From: Corallium rubrum
Lineage: Eukaryota > Cnidaria > Anthozoa > Scleralcyonacea > Coralliidae
NCBI GenBank assembly: GCA_964035015.1
Contig: OZ035998.1
Span: 18,474,260-18,538,259 of the forward strand
DNA length: 64,000 nucleotides
Direction: 5' to 3'
The notes beneath the pieces are model-generated. The model had not been told where the DNA came from. It was given only the letters and a program-made list of their open reading frames with translations, and did not search any database. A program made the position numbers and the translations under genes. This document shows, one piece after another, positions 1 through 50,000 of this stretch. How positions within the stretch are numbered: the first letter of the stretch is position 1; the number at the start of each line of letters is the position of its first letter.

Positions 1-475
1 ACGAAAATTGCGTGTCTTATTTGAAAGAACATGTAATGACAAAGTAACATCACTTAAATGACAAAGTAACATCTTTTGCAGATTTTTGTTTCCATGCTTC
101 GTTGTTGAGATATTTTAGTTTGTTTGATATGCAAAATAATCATTTTGGCGTCATACGTGCATAATGAGTTATCGAAAAAGTTATATATCTTTGCTATGAT
201 CAAATATAATAATCACTAGAAGATCTACATGTTTGGTATTGTGGGCGAAACACATCCGCATGCTTCATTCAAATTAATTTGGTTTGATAATAGGAAAGAT
301 ATTTAACCTTCTCCGATAGCTCATTACGCACATACGACGTCAAAATGTTTAATTTGCATATCAAACAAACTAAAATATCTCAACAACAAAAAGGAAACAA
401 AAAACTGCAAAAGACGTTACTCTATATTTGTAAGTGTTCTTTCAAATAAGACAAACTTAATTTTCGTTTCATATA
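1..475. mobile_element. Foldback (inverted-repeat) element, copy 1
   Basis: Positions about 74-175 read as the imperfect reverse complement of about 314-421; both arms share the core 'TTGATATGCAAA' and 'GTTGAGATATTTTAGTTTG'. The right outer end reads as the complement of the first bases of the window, so the left edge is probably cut by the window border. No ORF lies inside. It is a non-autonomous foldback element; its superfamily cannot be told by eye. Confidence 0.65.
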
Positions 476-1172
476 GGCACTTTAAAATGACACAGTAACA
501 TCTTTTGCAGATTTTCGTTTCCTTACTTCGTTGTTGAGATATTTTGGTATGATATGCAAATTTAGCAGCTTAACATCACACGTGCATCACAACATAACGG
601 AGAAGATTATTATTATGAGTGTTATTATCAAACAATTAAAAAATTTATATAATATTTTACTTTATATAATATATATATCCAGAAACCAAATTAAATTATT
701 TCGTTTTGCATTCATCAATTGAAAGGTAAAGAACTTCATGTAATAAGAAGCCAACAGGCTCGCACCCAGGGCTTTTGTTTTTGCTGAGCTGAGCTAAAGA
801 ACTCCAAATTTTTTAGCTATCAATAAATTTAATCTTGCTTTTAAATTTTTATGTTTAGTCGTTATAATACCATATTCTGGGGGCCCCTCGGGGTCCCCAA
901 CTGTCGGGGGCCCTTAGTTCTCGCCCTAACCCTACCTAATGAGCGTTACGCCACTGGTTCTGGGAGTAGCACATGCAAGTGTTTCCTTTCAAGTGATTTC
1001 TTTGATATTAAATAGCAAAGATACATAATCTTCTGCGCATGTGATGTCAAGTTGTAAATTTGCATATCAAACAACCTCAAATACCTCAATAACGAAGCAA
1101 GAAAACGAAAACCTGTAAAAGATGTTACTCTGTCATCTTAAGTGTTCTTTTAAAGTGCCTATGAAGTGAAAT
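476..1172. mobile_element. Foldback element, copy 2 of the same family
   Basis: Arms at about 482-606 and 1004-1170 are inverted repeats of each other and are also homologous to the arms of the element just to the left (same 'CATCTTTTGCAGATTTTCG' and 'GTTGAGATATTTTGG' tracts). The centre (about 610-1000) is unrelated AT-rich sequence with a G/C-rich patch near 878-920. No convincing coding sequence. Confidence 0.6.
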
Positions 1173-1188
1173 TTTTTATTGCTTCCAT

Positions 1189-1195
<7 letters not shown>

Positions 1196-1250
<55 letters not shown>
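1196..1250. repeat. (TA)n microsatellite
   Basis: An uninterrupted TA dinucleotide run of about 27 units immediately after the second foldback element. Confidence 0.95.
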
Positions 1251-1253
<3 letters not shown>

Positions 1254-1375
1254 GACATGGTATTTAACATATAAAGAGTATTATATCTGAATGACATTGC
1301 CAATTTCATTACTTTGTAGAGCTTATTTTCTTTGATTTATGAATTTTTAGTTTTGACTCTATTTGACAAAATAAT

Positions 1376-1488
1376 AACCTGCTTTGAAATTTTAGCCTAG
1401 AAAAGGTTCTTATGTAAAGGGGTCTAAATGGAAAATCTTAGCCTAACAGGTTCTTAAAATCTAGTTTCTTATACGCGGGTTTTTACTG
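1376..1488. mobile_element. Fragment of a CAGTAAAAACCCGC-terminated mariner-type MITE
   Basis: The right end reads CGCGGGTTTTTACTG followed by TA, the same terminus as the complete element at 18199-18344 and the right end at 58118. Internal 'AGGTTCTTA' and 'TTAGCCT' tracts also match those copies. The left terminus is not recognisable, so this copy is truncated or eroded. Confidence 0.55.
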
Positions 1489-1492
1489 TAAT

Positions 1493-1842
1493 GGAAAATG
1501 GCTTTTACATGCCTTTCAGATCTTATCCCACTATTGAGTTATCAACTACAAAATTTCAGCTATGACGTCATTAGTTGTGCATAGCATAAAATGGAAAATC
1601 AACTATATCTTCTCATTAGTTTAACTAAACTGGCTCAAACTACTCAGACGTACGGTAGGGTCTAGAATGAATACGTCGGCACAGTTTAAGTCAGTTTGGT
1701 CAAACCAATGAGAAGATATCGTTAATTTTCCGTTTTATGCTATGCACAACTAATGAAGTTATAGCTGAAATGTTGCAGTCAATAACTCAAGAATGGGATG
1801 AGATCTAAAAGGCATGCAAAAGCCATTTTCTATGCATTATTT
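1493..1842. mobile_element. Foldback element with arms of about 145 bp
   Basis: Left arm (about 1493-1640, starting AAATGGCTTTTACATGCCTT) pairs with the right arm (about 1685-1840, ending GGCATGCAAAAGCCATTTTC). The arms match at roughly nine of ten positions, with a loop of about 45 bp. There is no coding capacity. Confidence 0.7.
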
Positions 1843-2363
1843 CAAATGTTCTTTCAAAAACAATGATAAAAAAACGGGGGTGAATTTTCATGTCATGTGC
1901 ACTTTAACCAAGTTTTCAATAGATATATTATCTTTTCAATAAATAATTTTCGTCTCATAGGCACTTAAAGTAAATTTTACTAAACGTTCTTCGTGGCTAA
2001 CTTCATAAACGCTCGATTAGCGAATGAACCAGGACGCTCAAGATAAACGGACTTTTTTACCTGTTGGCAACCTGTTTTCATATGTTAAACTGACGTGACG
2101 TTACCCTATGCCGTAGCAAAACGTGCGGCATCAAGTCAGTTTGGCAAATGAAAACCAGAATTTGCTGCAAATACCAGAGTGTATGATATTTAGAAATATG
2201 CCACATTGTGGTATTTTCAAAAAAAGCTTTAAAAAAAGTAAAGAATTAAAAAAAAAATTAAATTAAAGAATTTAAATCTAATACTGATGTCATTAGCCAA
2301 TCGGGAATGAAACAAATTGATTGAAATGTAATTAATCTATAAATTAGAGTATACTGTACTTAC

Positions 2364-17041
<14,678 letters not shown>

Positions 17042-17369
17042 GTTGTATGTAACAAGGCAGACACAACCGGCTTACAAAATTCCCTTTGCTGTCTCGTCTC
17101 GAATCACTACACAACTCGGTAACAGACGACCTGGTTTACGCTGAAAAAGTAACCACGGCGATAAGAAAGATATAAGTTATGTCTTCGGTTAAAAACGATG
17201 CTAAAAAACTCCTTTATTGGCGATGAACCTAAAACACACGAGGAACAGATCTGACTCACACGAATGCCAAAATTTATGATAATTATGTATGCAATGCATT
17301 GCAATCTCATTCTAGTTTCCAGGACTAAATTAGCTGGACGCGCGCTAAGCTCACAATCAAAAGTGCTTG

Positions 17370-18174
17370 CGGTGTTGCCATAGATAATGGAAGGGGAACT
17401 GGATAGGAAACTTCAAACGAGGTTAAAGAACCGGAAACGTTGTTTGCACAACTTGCTATGGTAATTACACACTTAAAAGCAGCTAATGCACCTGCTGCTG
17501 AAATTAGACAAAAGTGTAATGTCTGATTTTAGCCATGTGGGACCACCCGTTAGGTGCATTGCCCGCTTATAAGCGTATAATTACCATAGCAAGTTGTGCA
17601 AACATCGTTTCCGGTTTCGTAAGTTTCCTATCCAGTTCCCCTTCCATTATCTATGGTGTTGCCAACCTTGGGATTTTATCCCAAGATCTTGGGATTTTTT
17701 GAAGGAGTTGGGATTTTTTTGGGATTTTTCTCTCAGGGATTCAACCTTGGGATTTTTCTTGGATTTTTCCAGAGCAAACAATTTCGGTTTTAAAAAGCTG
17801 ATTTCAATGTTAATCGTATTTTTTTTAAATTTACTAGATCATACTCAGTGACTTACTCCACTAGCCTTAGCCAGCCCCTGCGTTCTTTACGTATGCGTTT
17901 GATTTAGACAAGATGAAGTACTCTATTCAAATGAAGTATCACTGATACAGTGGGCTCAGATTGAAACACATGTGAAACCGAGGTTGATGTGAAACATGAT
18001 GTCAATGGCAACGAAAAAAATTTGGAACATGCATATCAAACGGCGATAGAGACCTGGAAAATAGTCAGTAAATGAAGCTGTTGAACCTTGGGATTTTTTG
18101 GTAAAAAATAGGGAATCTTGGGATATTTTCAGACCTTTACTGGGATTTTTACGAAACTTGACTTGGCAACACTG
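17370..18174. mobile_element. hAT-like element with 8-bp duplication, carrying a nested MITE
   Basis: Terminal inverted repeats CGGTGTTGCCAA (left, split by the nested insertion) and TTGGCAACACTG (right) are flanked by an identical AGTGCTTG duplication (17362-17369 and 18175-18182). The body is rich in TTGGGATTTTT motifs. Without the nested element it would be about 520 bp, and it has no transposase. Confidence 0.8.
17380..17654. mobile_element. Mutator-like MITE with 9-bp target duplication
   Basis: Long terminal inverted repeats (about 100 bp per arm) begin ATAGATAATGGAAGGGG and end CCCTTCCATTATCTAT. They are flanked by a perfect 9-bp duplication GGTGTTGCC (17371-17379 and 17655-17663). 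Long TIRs plus a 9-bp duplication point to Mutator-like elements. It sits in the left TIR of the hAT-like element. Confidence 0.85.
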
Positions 18175-18198
18175 AGTGCTTGCGATCAGCTTGCGATA

Positions 18199-18344
18199 CA
18201 GTAAAAACCCGCTAACAAGAACCTACATTTTACCAAATCAGCCTGGGATAGGTTCTTATATTCTTATATATTCTTATATAAATAAATTTAATTTCAGCCT
18301 GAGGTTCTTAATAGTGGTAGGTTCTTGTTAGCGAGTTTTTACTG
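18199..18344. mobile_element. Mariner-type MITE (146 bp), complete
   Basis: TIRs of about 27 bp (CAGTAAAAACCCGCTAACAA at the left, the complement at the right with one mismatch) are flanked by TA at 18197-18198 and 18345-18346. TA duplication and the CAGT start fit Tc1/mariner-type non-autonomous elements. Relatives are at 1376-1488 and about 57500-58118. Confidence 0.88.
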
Positions 18345-18729
18345 TACTAAATGAACTAAACAATTATTTAGTAATAATTCTTTTAACATGTTTGTGAAAG
18401 TTTAGGTTACTGTAGTTCGATCATGGCTTCTCCAAGCTTGTTAGTCTTGAGATCAGAAAGACTGCTATGAGTGGTGGAAGTGACTGACGTTTCGACGACC
18501 TCAGTTTCACCGATATGTATATGTCCGATGTAGGTCAATGAAAGAAATAAGTTCGTACTTCGTAAGACGAATATGACTAAAGGTTAAACCCAGCATAATA
18601 TAAACACGAATGTAAGGCATTGTTAAAGTATAATAAAATTTATTAAGGTTCTAACGTTTCGTTACTACATCACTCATAGAATGAATGATATGGGTGTCAA
18701 TAATTACGGTATATACATATGTTATACGC

Positions 18730-19015
18730 CCAAGCCCCCCCCCCCCCCCCCCCCAGCTGAAAACTTAACGGTGTTTCCACAAAACTTATTTATATAAAAT
18801 AAACCTATTTCTTTGTATAGCTAGGTCTTCAATGGGGGATATAAAGATCTGAAATCTGTAATCTTTTGTGTTTTCTATGAAGTTTTATAATCTTAATTCT
18901 GAATTCTGTAAAATCTCACTCCAAAATGCTGGAAATGGCATATCAGACTCCAGTTTTCAAAATTTTCCGGGGGAACATGCTCCCAGACCCCCCTAGAGGT
19001 TTGGCGCTACTTTGA
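18730..19015. mobile_element. Repeat family member with poly-C start
   Basis: After a run of about 19 C, the region contains GATATAAAGATCTGAAATCTG and TAAAATCTCACTCCAAAATG, the reverse complement of 4250-4400. The end AATTTTCCGGGGGAACATGCTCCCAGACCC matches 59750-59790 (CCCGGGGAGCATGC). It is a dispersed family, class unknown. Confidence 0.5.
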
Positions 19016-19997
19016 TGCTCCCGTTGGCGTGACCCTGTTCGTTGTAATATTTAATGTTTAATGTTTAATAATACTTTACCACTCATAATACAAAAAAAAA
19101 GAAGAAAAAAATACATGAATGGATGCGTAGTAGTAGGGGGAAACTTAATTCCCATTTAAAAACTACTCTCCGACCACTTGAGTTATTTTAAAACAAAAAA
19201 TGTAACCATTTATCAAATACAGTAATGTCTTTCTTTCTTTTTTTCATTTTTTTTGGGGGGTAGGGGGGGGGGGGCAAAGCTAATCTGGCCACCCCAGCCT
19301 AAAACTTGCCACCACGCCACTGGGCGTTTGCAGGAATTACTGAGAAAATGTGAAGCCTCACCTTAGAACGTGAGGTGCACGTGAGATAAAATGAGGTGAG
19401 AATAAACGGTCAAACTCAAGGAAAGAGGAAAAGAACCAATATTGGCATTGAGAGACGGGTCAAATTTACGAATTAAAAGACTTTCTCTGACACGAAGTTC
19501 CTGCAGAAGGGGAAGAGCATGAAGATCATGAGTAATATAGTGAAATCATCAGATGAAACCGGATAACCAGTGTCACAATGGTGTGATAATTAAGAAACTG
19601 GTAGGAGAAGGATTGACACGCTTCTTACCAGTAAGGGCAGACACCCAATCAGAGATTTGTGTGTGGAGAAGTCAACATGTTTGACCGAGACGTAAGACAT
19701 CGGATAAGTCGTTATGGATAATTAAGTCGACTTTTGCAAGGTGCAGGTAATCGTTGTGTCGGTTTAGTGGTTGTTGCTCTAAGTTTATGTACCAACTTTC
19801 TAGTGCAAGTCGTTGCCTGTAGTTGGTGCAAATGAACCGGACATATAAATATAGGCAAATTAAACCTGACAAATGTTTCCACTTGAGGATGACCGCCGTT
19901 GAGGCCGTCGAAACGTCAGTCACTACCACCACTAACAGTTTTTCTCAAGATTACACTAACCTAAACGAGCAACGTTCACAAACATGTTATAATAGAC
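19016..19997. other. Intergenic stretch, no gene
   Basis: No exon was recognised. Near 19240-19325 a G-rich run is followed by ATCTGGCCACC and CCACGCCACTG, which looks like one end of a hAT MITE (CAGTGGCGTGG). Its partner end was not found. Confidence 0.4.
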
Positions 19998-20393
19998 CTT
20001 CAGTTCACCAATAGCGGCGCCATCTTGAATTCGCAATGCATTGTGGTCTATCCAGGGTTAGTGTTGAGACACAATGCGGTAATTTTTTTTTAATAAATAC
20101 TTTCGTGGCAACAATATCTAAATATAATAATTGTCATATTGGTAAAAGCAACAATTCTTGGACGTGTACGGATAGATTCATGACAAATGTATCCTTATAC
20201 GTACGAGAATTATTGCTTTTACCAATATGACAACGATCATATCTAGACATTGTTGCCATGAAAGTGTATATGAAGAAAAAATTACCGCATTGTGTCTCAA
20301 CACTAAGTAATCACCCTTTTAATTGAGCTTATTACCCTGGATAGACCACAATGCATTGCGAATTCAAGATGGCGCCGCTATTGGTGAAAAGGT
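19998..20393. mobile_element. Foldback element with arms of about 150-190 bp
   Basis: GACCTTCAGTTCACCAATAG at the left pairs with CTATTGGTGAAAAGGTC at the right. Pairing continues through GCGCCATCTTGAATTCGCAA, ATGCATTGTGGTCTATCCAG and GTAATTTTTTT to the loop near 20160-20200. There is no coding capacity. It lies just downstream of LDHD. Confidence 0.8.
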
Positions 20394-20587
20394 CGCCGGG
20401 ATATATCACAAAATACTGTACAGATTTTCATAAAATGTGAAAAGATTGATCATAGACCAAGGACCAACACAGTAAATTTGGTTAAGATTTGGATGAGAAT
20501 TTAGTAACAAATCTGACCACAAGGAGGTTCCTCGTGTAGAAGAAATGCTTGATTGCGCTCTTTGTCGGTAGGAGTGTAATCAAGCAT

Positions 20588-20597
20588 TTTATTTATT
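20588..20597 (-). promoter_or_regulatory. Candidate LDHD polyadenylation signal
   Basis: Two overlapping AATAAA hexamers on the minus strand, about 516 nt after the LDHD stop, are the first canonical signals found there. The 3' UTR length is plausible, but there is no transcript evidence. Confidence 0.3.
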
Positions 20598-21112
20598 CAT
20601 AATGTGTAGGTCTCGTGAGCTAGCCTGGATAGTCAACTCTGGTGACCGCAATAGCGGGGTGCGATGAAAATGACCCGATTTCAGGTTGTAAAATGTCAGT
20701 ATTATGTATTACTGCTCTTTTCTTTTAAAATGTCCAGTTTCTTTTAATTCCTAGTTAACATTTACTGTGATACATAATTATACAATACAAGTCAAATTAC
20801 AAACCAAAAATTTCAACTGCATGTAACATGAATGTGAATTGTCTTTTCTTCGTCATTTTTGTCGACAGAAATGATGACAAACAGAAGAGTATAAATATGT
20901 CATTCAGTACGTCCAATTGTCATTCAATGCGTCACGAGAGTGTCCGTTGTAAGGAGAGTAAAACAATAAAAATGTTTGTTTGGCACCACATGTAATTGCG
21001 TGAGTTATTTCCACGAGAGTAATGGGAAAGTAGCGAGGGTCCATAATAGCGGGAGTTATTTTCATATATTTCTTAATAATTTCACTACTCTTGCCACTAG
21101 CTCTTCTGTCTC

Positions 21113-44535
<23,423 letters not shown>

Positions 44536-44867
44536 TTCGTTGTTTTAATAAATTTATATACTGTTTGTGCGTTCTGTCTCTCATACGACGCGGTTTTCTT
44601 CGAAGAAAAGATTATTGACGATCTGAGTCTGACGATCTCCTCGTATCCCCCCCCTGTTATCTGGAAATTACTCGGGCAGAAATTGATTTGTCATTCGGGC
44701 AAAATTGATGGTTTTATCATTCGTATTTTAACACATTGACATTGAGTTGTATTTATAATGTTCACCAGTTTAATAGGGACCGGTCATTATTTATCGAGGG
44801 GGTGTGGTGGTAAATAGTTTACTTGAAAGATAAAATAAGGGTTGACCCCCCCACCCACCCCCGTCGC

Positions 44868-44990
44868 CGTGTTTATCTTAACTCGGGAGTATATTTGGAT
44901 ATTTTATACTTTGAAAATACGTCACCGCGTGTTTATCCTTAACTTGGGAGTATATTTCGACTTGTTTTACATTGTGAATCGCTTCAGTTA
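44868..44990. repeat. Two imperfect tandem copies of about 62 bp
   Basis: CGTGTTTATCTTAACTCGGG and AGTATATTTGGATATTTTA recur as CGTGTTTATCCTTAACTTGG and AGTATATTTCGACTTGTTTT. They lie between the LDHD start and the BEL gag and may be LTR or leader remnants, or LDHD upstream sequence. Confidence 0.6.
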
Positions 44991-45101
44991 GAAGCGTCTA
45001 CACTTATTTCGTTCGAGTATCGAAATACGCAACTACGCGAGTGAATCCAGTTTGCACAGAGCGTGTTGTTATTAACCTGTTAATATTCTGACCTGAGTGG
45101 G

Positions 45102-46670
45102 ATGAATGAAAGAAGGGATTATCAAGGAAGATTAAATATGGACGCTGTCAGAGGAGAAAAGATGCCTCGGGCCAATTTCAACCAAATTGCCATAAGTAAT
45201 GAGCAGCAACAACAATCAAGCTGCCCGTCTTCTAACTTTGCACTGCATGCCCATGGGGGTTTTCCCCACAATCCTGAATTGACCGATTACACCAACAGAA
45301 TGGGTCAAGAATGTGGAACCACCACAGAAAGCTATTTCAACCTACTCTACTGAAAGAGCCCAACTGATCCATGCTGGACATTTACAGCCAAGAAGAACAC
45401 ATTCTGCCCCTGCACAGAGTGTAAGATCAAGGTTAAGTAAGTCAGCTGAAGTTAAGAGCCGACTTGAATTACAACTGAAACACATGAAGGAGAAACAAAG
45501 ATTGGACCGAAGGAGAGTAGAGAATTGGCATTGGAATTAAAAAGACAGGAAATTGAGAAACAACAAAAATTGGAAGAGCTTGAAGACAAGCGAAGACTAC
45601 ATGAATTGGAAGCACGATTAGAGGAACAGTTTGCAGAATTGGGGAACTCAGACTTGGAATCGGAACCAGGTGAGGAGATCATCAATGATTTGGTCAATGG
45701 TCAAGATGCAAGTAAGAAATTAGCTGGAGGTATCGTTGATAGCAATGTACCTAACATATCGGAGATGGATTCAACGAGACTTCATGTTCCTGAAATGCTA
45801 CGTCAGCCAGAAAATACTGTTACTTCCCAACCTTTGCAGTCTCAGCGAATTGTGCCAGAGTATATACCTCAACGACAGTCTACATTGGGAACACAACCAT
45901 TTTTACCTAACCGAAGAAGTCAAGGGCAAGTGAGACAAGAATACGAGGTCCAGAACCAGCTGCGACAAACCAGTGGGGATCAAGTGCCATGGAGATATCA
46001 ACAGCATCACACAGATCAAGAGCGTTTCCTACAGGAGCCTCAAGGTAATCCAGGGCGACAACAGCATTCTACATTTGGCATCCAGTCACAAGGAAATGAA
46101 CGATGCTGGCAACCTGAAAACTATCACCAGACTGTCGCAGTACATCAGGAGCCTCGAACAACTCCACAAGAGCCTCGAACCCCTTCGCAGGAGATCCTCG
46201 AGCAACAGGAGCGAGCACTGAAAATGATGGCAACCACAATTGGGACGACAATAAGTAAAGGGTTTGAGATACCTAAAAGGGAGTACATGAGTTTCGATGG
46301 GAATCCACTTGAATATCCAAGTTTCATAGAGAACTTCAAAACAAACGTGGAGGACATTGAATCCAACTCAAATGCCAGACGTAGTTTTCTCGTCCAACTT
46401 TGTACTGGTAAAGCGAAGGACGCCATTAGTGGAACAGTCATGCTGCCTCCGGAAGAGGGTTACAACAAGGCAAGATCAATTCTTCGTGAAATGTTTGGCC
46501 AAACCCACATTGTTGCAGCGTCGCATGTTGACAAGGTAACAAAGGGTGGAGTAATACGGGATAACGAGAGTGATAAATTAATGCAACTTGCACGAGACAT
46601 GGAGAACTGTGGTATGAACTTAAATAAGCTCGGTTACCAAGCAGATATCGATTCTAGAAGTAATATCAGT
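45102..46670 (+). pseudogene. BEL/Pao Gag, N-terminal and core part
   Basis: It reads in three frames: 45102-45353, about 45313-45510 and about 45511-46670. The middle part is a Lys/Glu/Leu-rich coiled coil (LELQLKHMKEKQRL, QEIEKQQKLEELEDKRRLHE). Then come a Gln/Pro-rich spacer and the DUF1759-type core (ISKGFEIPKREYMSFDGNPL, YPSFIENFKTNVED, RRSFLVQLCTGKAKDAI). This builds the retrotransposon particle. Two frameshifts make it non-functional. Confidence 0.75.
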
Positions 46671-46680
46671 ATGGTAGTGC

Positions 46681-46901
46681 CACAGAATAAAGACTATACA
46701 GAAGGGCCACTTAGCGGTACGACGTGTCCTCGTATTTTTATGCAAAAATATGCAGTTTACTGGCTAGGACAACCAGTTCAACGTGCTTATTGGCCAGAAC
46801 ATGCAGTTTACTGGCTGAGCAACATGCGTAATGCGACATGCGCGGAGACAAAAACTTCAAAGGTTCCGACACGAGTGGCCCTTCTGTATAGTCTTTATTC
46901 T
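46681..46901. mobile_element. 221-bp MITE with 10-bp target duplication inside gag
   Basis: Inverted termini AGAATAAAGACTATACAGAA/TTCTGTATAGTCTTTATTCT continue to GGGCCAC. They are flanked by a perfect 10-bp duplication ATGGTAGTGC (46671-46680 and 46902-46911). A duplication of 9-11 bp suggests a Mutator-like origin. Element plus one duplication is 231 bp (77 codons), so the gag frame is kept through the insertion with no stop. Confidence 0.9.
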
Positions 46902-47090
46902 ATGGTAGTGCTGCGTCTCTCAAGGTACCTTCGGTCAGAGTGGCAAAGGAAGCACAGAGCTCACGAGAGCTAGGTAAAGAGCCAGATTTTGCGCAGTTGA
47001 CGAAGTTTGTCGTAAAGAAAGCAAAGCTAGCAAATACAGAATATGGCCGTCTTGTCAACACAAGACCCCAAGATTCAATGGTCCTCGCAA
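46902..47090 (+). pseudogene. BEL/Pao Gag, segment after the MITE
   Basis: Gag resumes with LRLSRYLRSEW, then shifts frame near 46938 to VAKEAQSSRELGKEPDFAQL, TKFVVKKAKLANTEYG and RLVNTR, a standard BEL gag C-terminal block. It ends where the CR1 LINE begins (about 47.06-47.10 kb). Confidence 0.75.
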
Positions 47091-47094
47091 AGTA

Positions 47095-50000
47095 TCGATT
47101 ATTAAAGATGGCGGCTGTGACAACAGCTGGGAAGCGTCTTGTGTATTTTTTGTTTTTATTCGTTGTTTTTGAAAGGAGTTGCAGTCAATGGTTAGAAATT
47201 AACTCTGAAAAGTCCTATTCAACATCTATTAAATTCTGTGTTGGTCAAGAGCTGATTTATCGCCCAAAATTTTCAATTCCTGTCGAGACTAAGACGAAGC
47301 TCTCCCGTGATTTGGCCGCTAGCATATGGCAAGTTCGACCTACCTCCAGTCAAGGCCTAAAGTTTATAAATTTGATGTGTGATGTTATATTTATCAACGC
47401 CTTACTACAATGCAATGATATTTCGCTAAATCCTGGTCCAAATCAACGTGGTTTACACTGCCCATTTTGTGATAAACCTATTCGACGATCTCAGGAGAAT
47501 GCTCAATGTTTAAAGTGTGATTTGTATCATCACCTAAGCTGTCTTGGTACTGAGTATGAACAATCTAAACTTTGCCGTTTATGTTGTATTTTACATTCGT
47601 GTAATGATTCTACTGATGATCCTATGGCTAGTTCTATTCCAGTGCCAGACGAATTAACCAGTTTCGTAAAACTTCGAGGCCTAAAGATTATCCATCAAAA
47701 TATTCAGAGCCTTAGGTCAAAGATAAATGAATTAAGATTGTTGTGTACATCTTTACATAATGGAATACACATTTTGACACTCAGTGAAACATGGTTAAAT
47801 GAGTCGATTTTAGATACCGAAATTCTGATTCCGGGTTATAAATTGTTTAGACTGGATAGAGGAAAGAATGGTGGGGGCGTTGCAGTCTACGCTAGGGAAG
47901 AGTTATCACTTGTGAGGCGAGATGATCTTGAGCTGGAAGGGGTCGAAGGTCTTTGGCTGGAATTATTTCTGCCGAAATCGCGAGGAGTTCTAATTGGTAC
48001 ATTTTATAGACCTCCTAATACGTCACAACATCATGATAATGATTTTATGCCCAAACTAGAGGAAGAACTCAACACTGCAACTGCTACCGGTAAAGAAGTA
48101 ATCATTTGGGGGGATTTCAACTGTGACTTTTTCCCGCCTAGATCTAACAATTCAGAATGTAAACAACTGAAATCGGTACTGAAGTTTATGAATTTTAATC
48201 AACTTATTAGGGATCCAACACGTATTACACAAACCACGGCTACATTGTTAGACCTGATTGCGACAAATGGTACAAATATCAGTTCCAGTGGAGTTGCCAG
48301 TGTTAGCTTGGGTGATCATGAGATGGTGTTGTGTGCTCGGAAAGTCAACTGGAGAAAATTACCGGCCAAGACGAGAATCTTCAGAAACTATGCAAATTAC
48401 AATCATGCACGTTTTTGTGATGATTTAAATAAAGTTGAATGGGAGAATGCTTTAAATCCCTCTGCGGATGGTGATATAACTGTTGATGGACTTTGGACAA
48501 ATTTTAAAGAACTGTTTTTATCGGTTGCGAATGTTCACGCCCCTGTAATGGAAAAGCGTGTAAGGGGTAAGCCTAGTCCTTGGATCTCAGGCAAAATAAA
48601 AAGATGCATCCAAGAACGCGATCATCAACTTCGAAAGGCTAGGAAATCGAATACAAGTGAAGACTGGGCGGCGTATAGATCCTTACGTAATAGTGTAACA
48701 AAATCAATCAAGCGAGCAAAGAGCAACTATAATAGGAAGTTAATTGAGGAAAATATGCATGATCCGAAAGGTTTTTGGAAGACAATTAAAAAGACTATGC
48801 CTGGAGAGAGCAGGGAAGTATCATCGAGCTTCGAAATTAACGGTAAGATTTGCACTGATAAGAAGCAAATAGCGGCGAATTTTAACAATTTCTTTACGGG
48901 AACAGTTGGTAGACTTGCTCAGTCAATCGCTGCTGGGGTTACTCTGTTGTCTCGTTCTCTTACTAGGACCATCACCAAAGACAGAACATCGCAAATTTTT
49001 AAATTTGCTGAAATTTCTGAAGAATTTGTCCTTACTAAATTAAAGAGCCTTAAAACGAATAAAGCATCTGGTCTTGATCAATTACCACCTCGGTTAATGA
49101 AAGACTCTGCAAGTATAATAGCGAAACCTCTTACTTTCATCATGAACTCTTCAATTATTCAAGAAAGTGTTCCTCTTGACTGGAAAACCGCTAAAGTGAC
49201 TCCCCTATTTAAAGGTGGCAAAGCTTATGATATGGACAATTACCGCCCAATCTCTGTTCTTTGTATCTCCTCAAAAATATTTGAGAGAGCGATCCATTCG
49301 CAGTTATGCAGATTTTTGGAGGAAAATAAATTACTTAGTCCATACCAGTGTGGATTTAGAAAGGGATATTCGACTGAACTAGCAACTATCTCTTTGTCTG
49401 ATTCAATTCGTCGATCGATGGACCAAGGAATGTTAACTGGCTCCGTATTTATAGATTTAAGGAAAGCTTTCGACACCGTTGAGCATGGTCTGTTAATTGA
49501 AAAATTGTCTCGTTATGGTATACGGAATTCAGAATTATTATGGTTCAGAGACTACTTTAATAATCGAAGTCAAGTTGTTCAGTACGAAAATTCCTTCTCC
49601 GGTCCTTGTAAAATCTCCACTGGTGTACCACAAGGATCTATACTTGGCCCGCTTTTGTTCGTTCTTTTTATTAATGATCTACCGGATTGTATCGTCCGGT
49701 GTAGTGTCTTGATGTATGCTGATGATACGGTTCTGTTTTTCTCTGCAAAGTGTCCGGAAGTCATTGAATCCACATTAAATTCACAGTTAGCTATAGTAAA
49801 TGATTGGTTACAGAACAATCTTTTATTCCTGAACGTTAAAAAGACTGAAGTTGTGCTGTTTGGAACAAGTGGTAACTTAGCTAAAGTGGAAAATTTCACT
49901 ATAACTATTGGTCAAAAGCAAATAAAGCGTGTGAAGGAGTACAAGTACTTAGGTGTTGTTATGGACGATAGGCTATCATGGAAATCTCAAGTATCCCATA

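Noticed and set aside
46940..47107. Taking the LINE ORF start at 46940
   Set aside because: The first 56 codons are BEL gag (EPDFAQLTKFVVKKAK and following); the LINE's own ATG is at 47108 in the same frame by chance.
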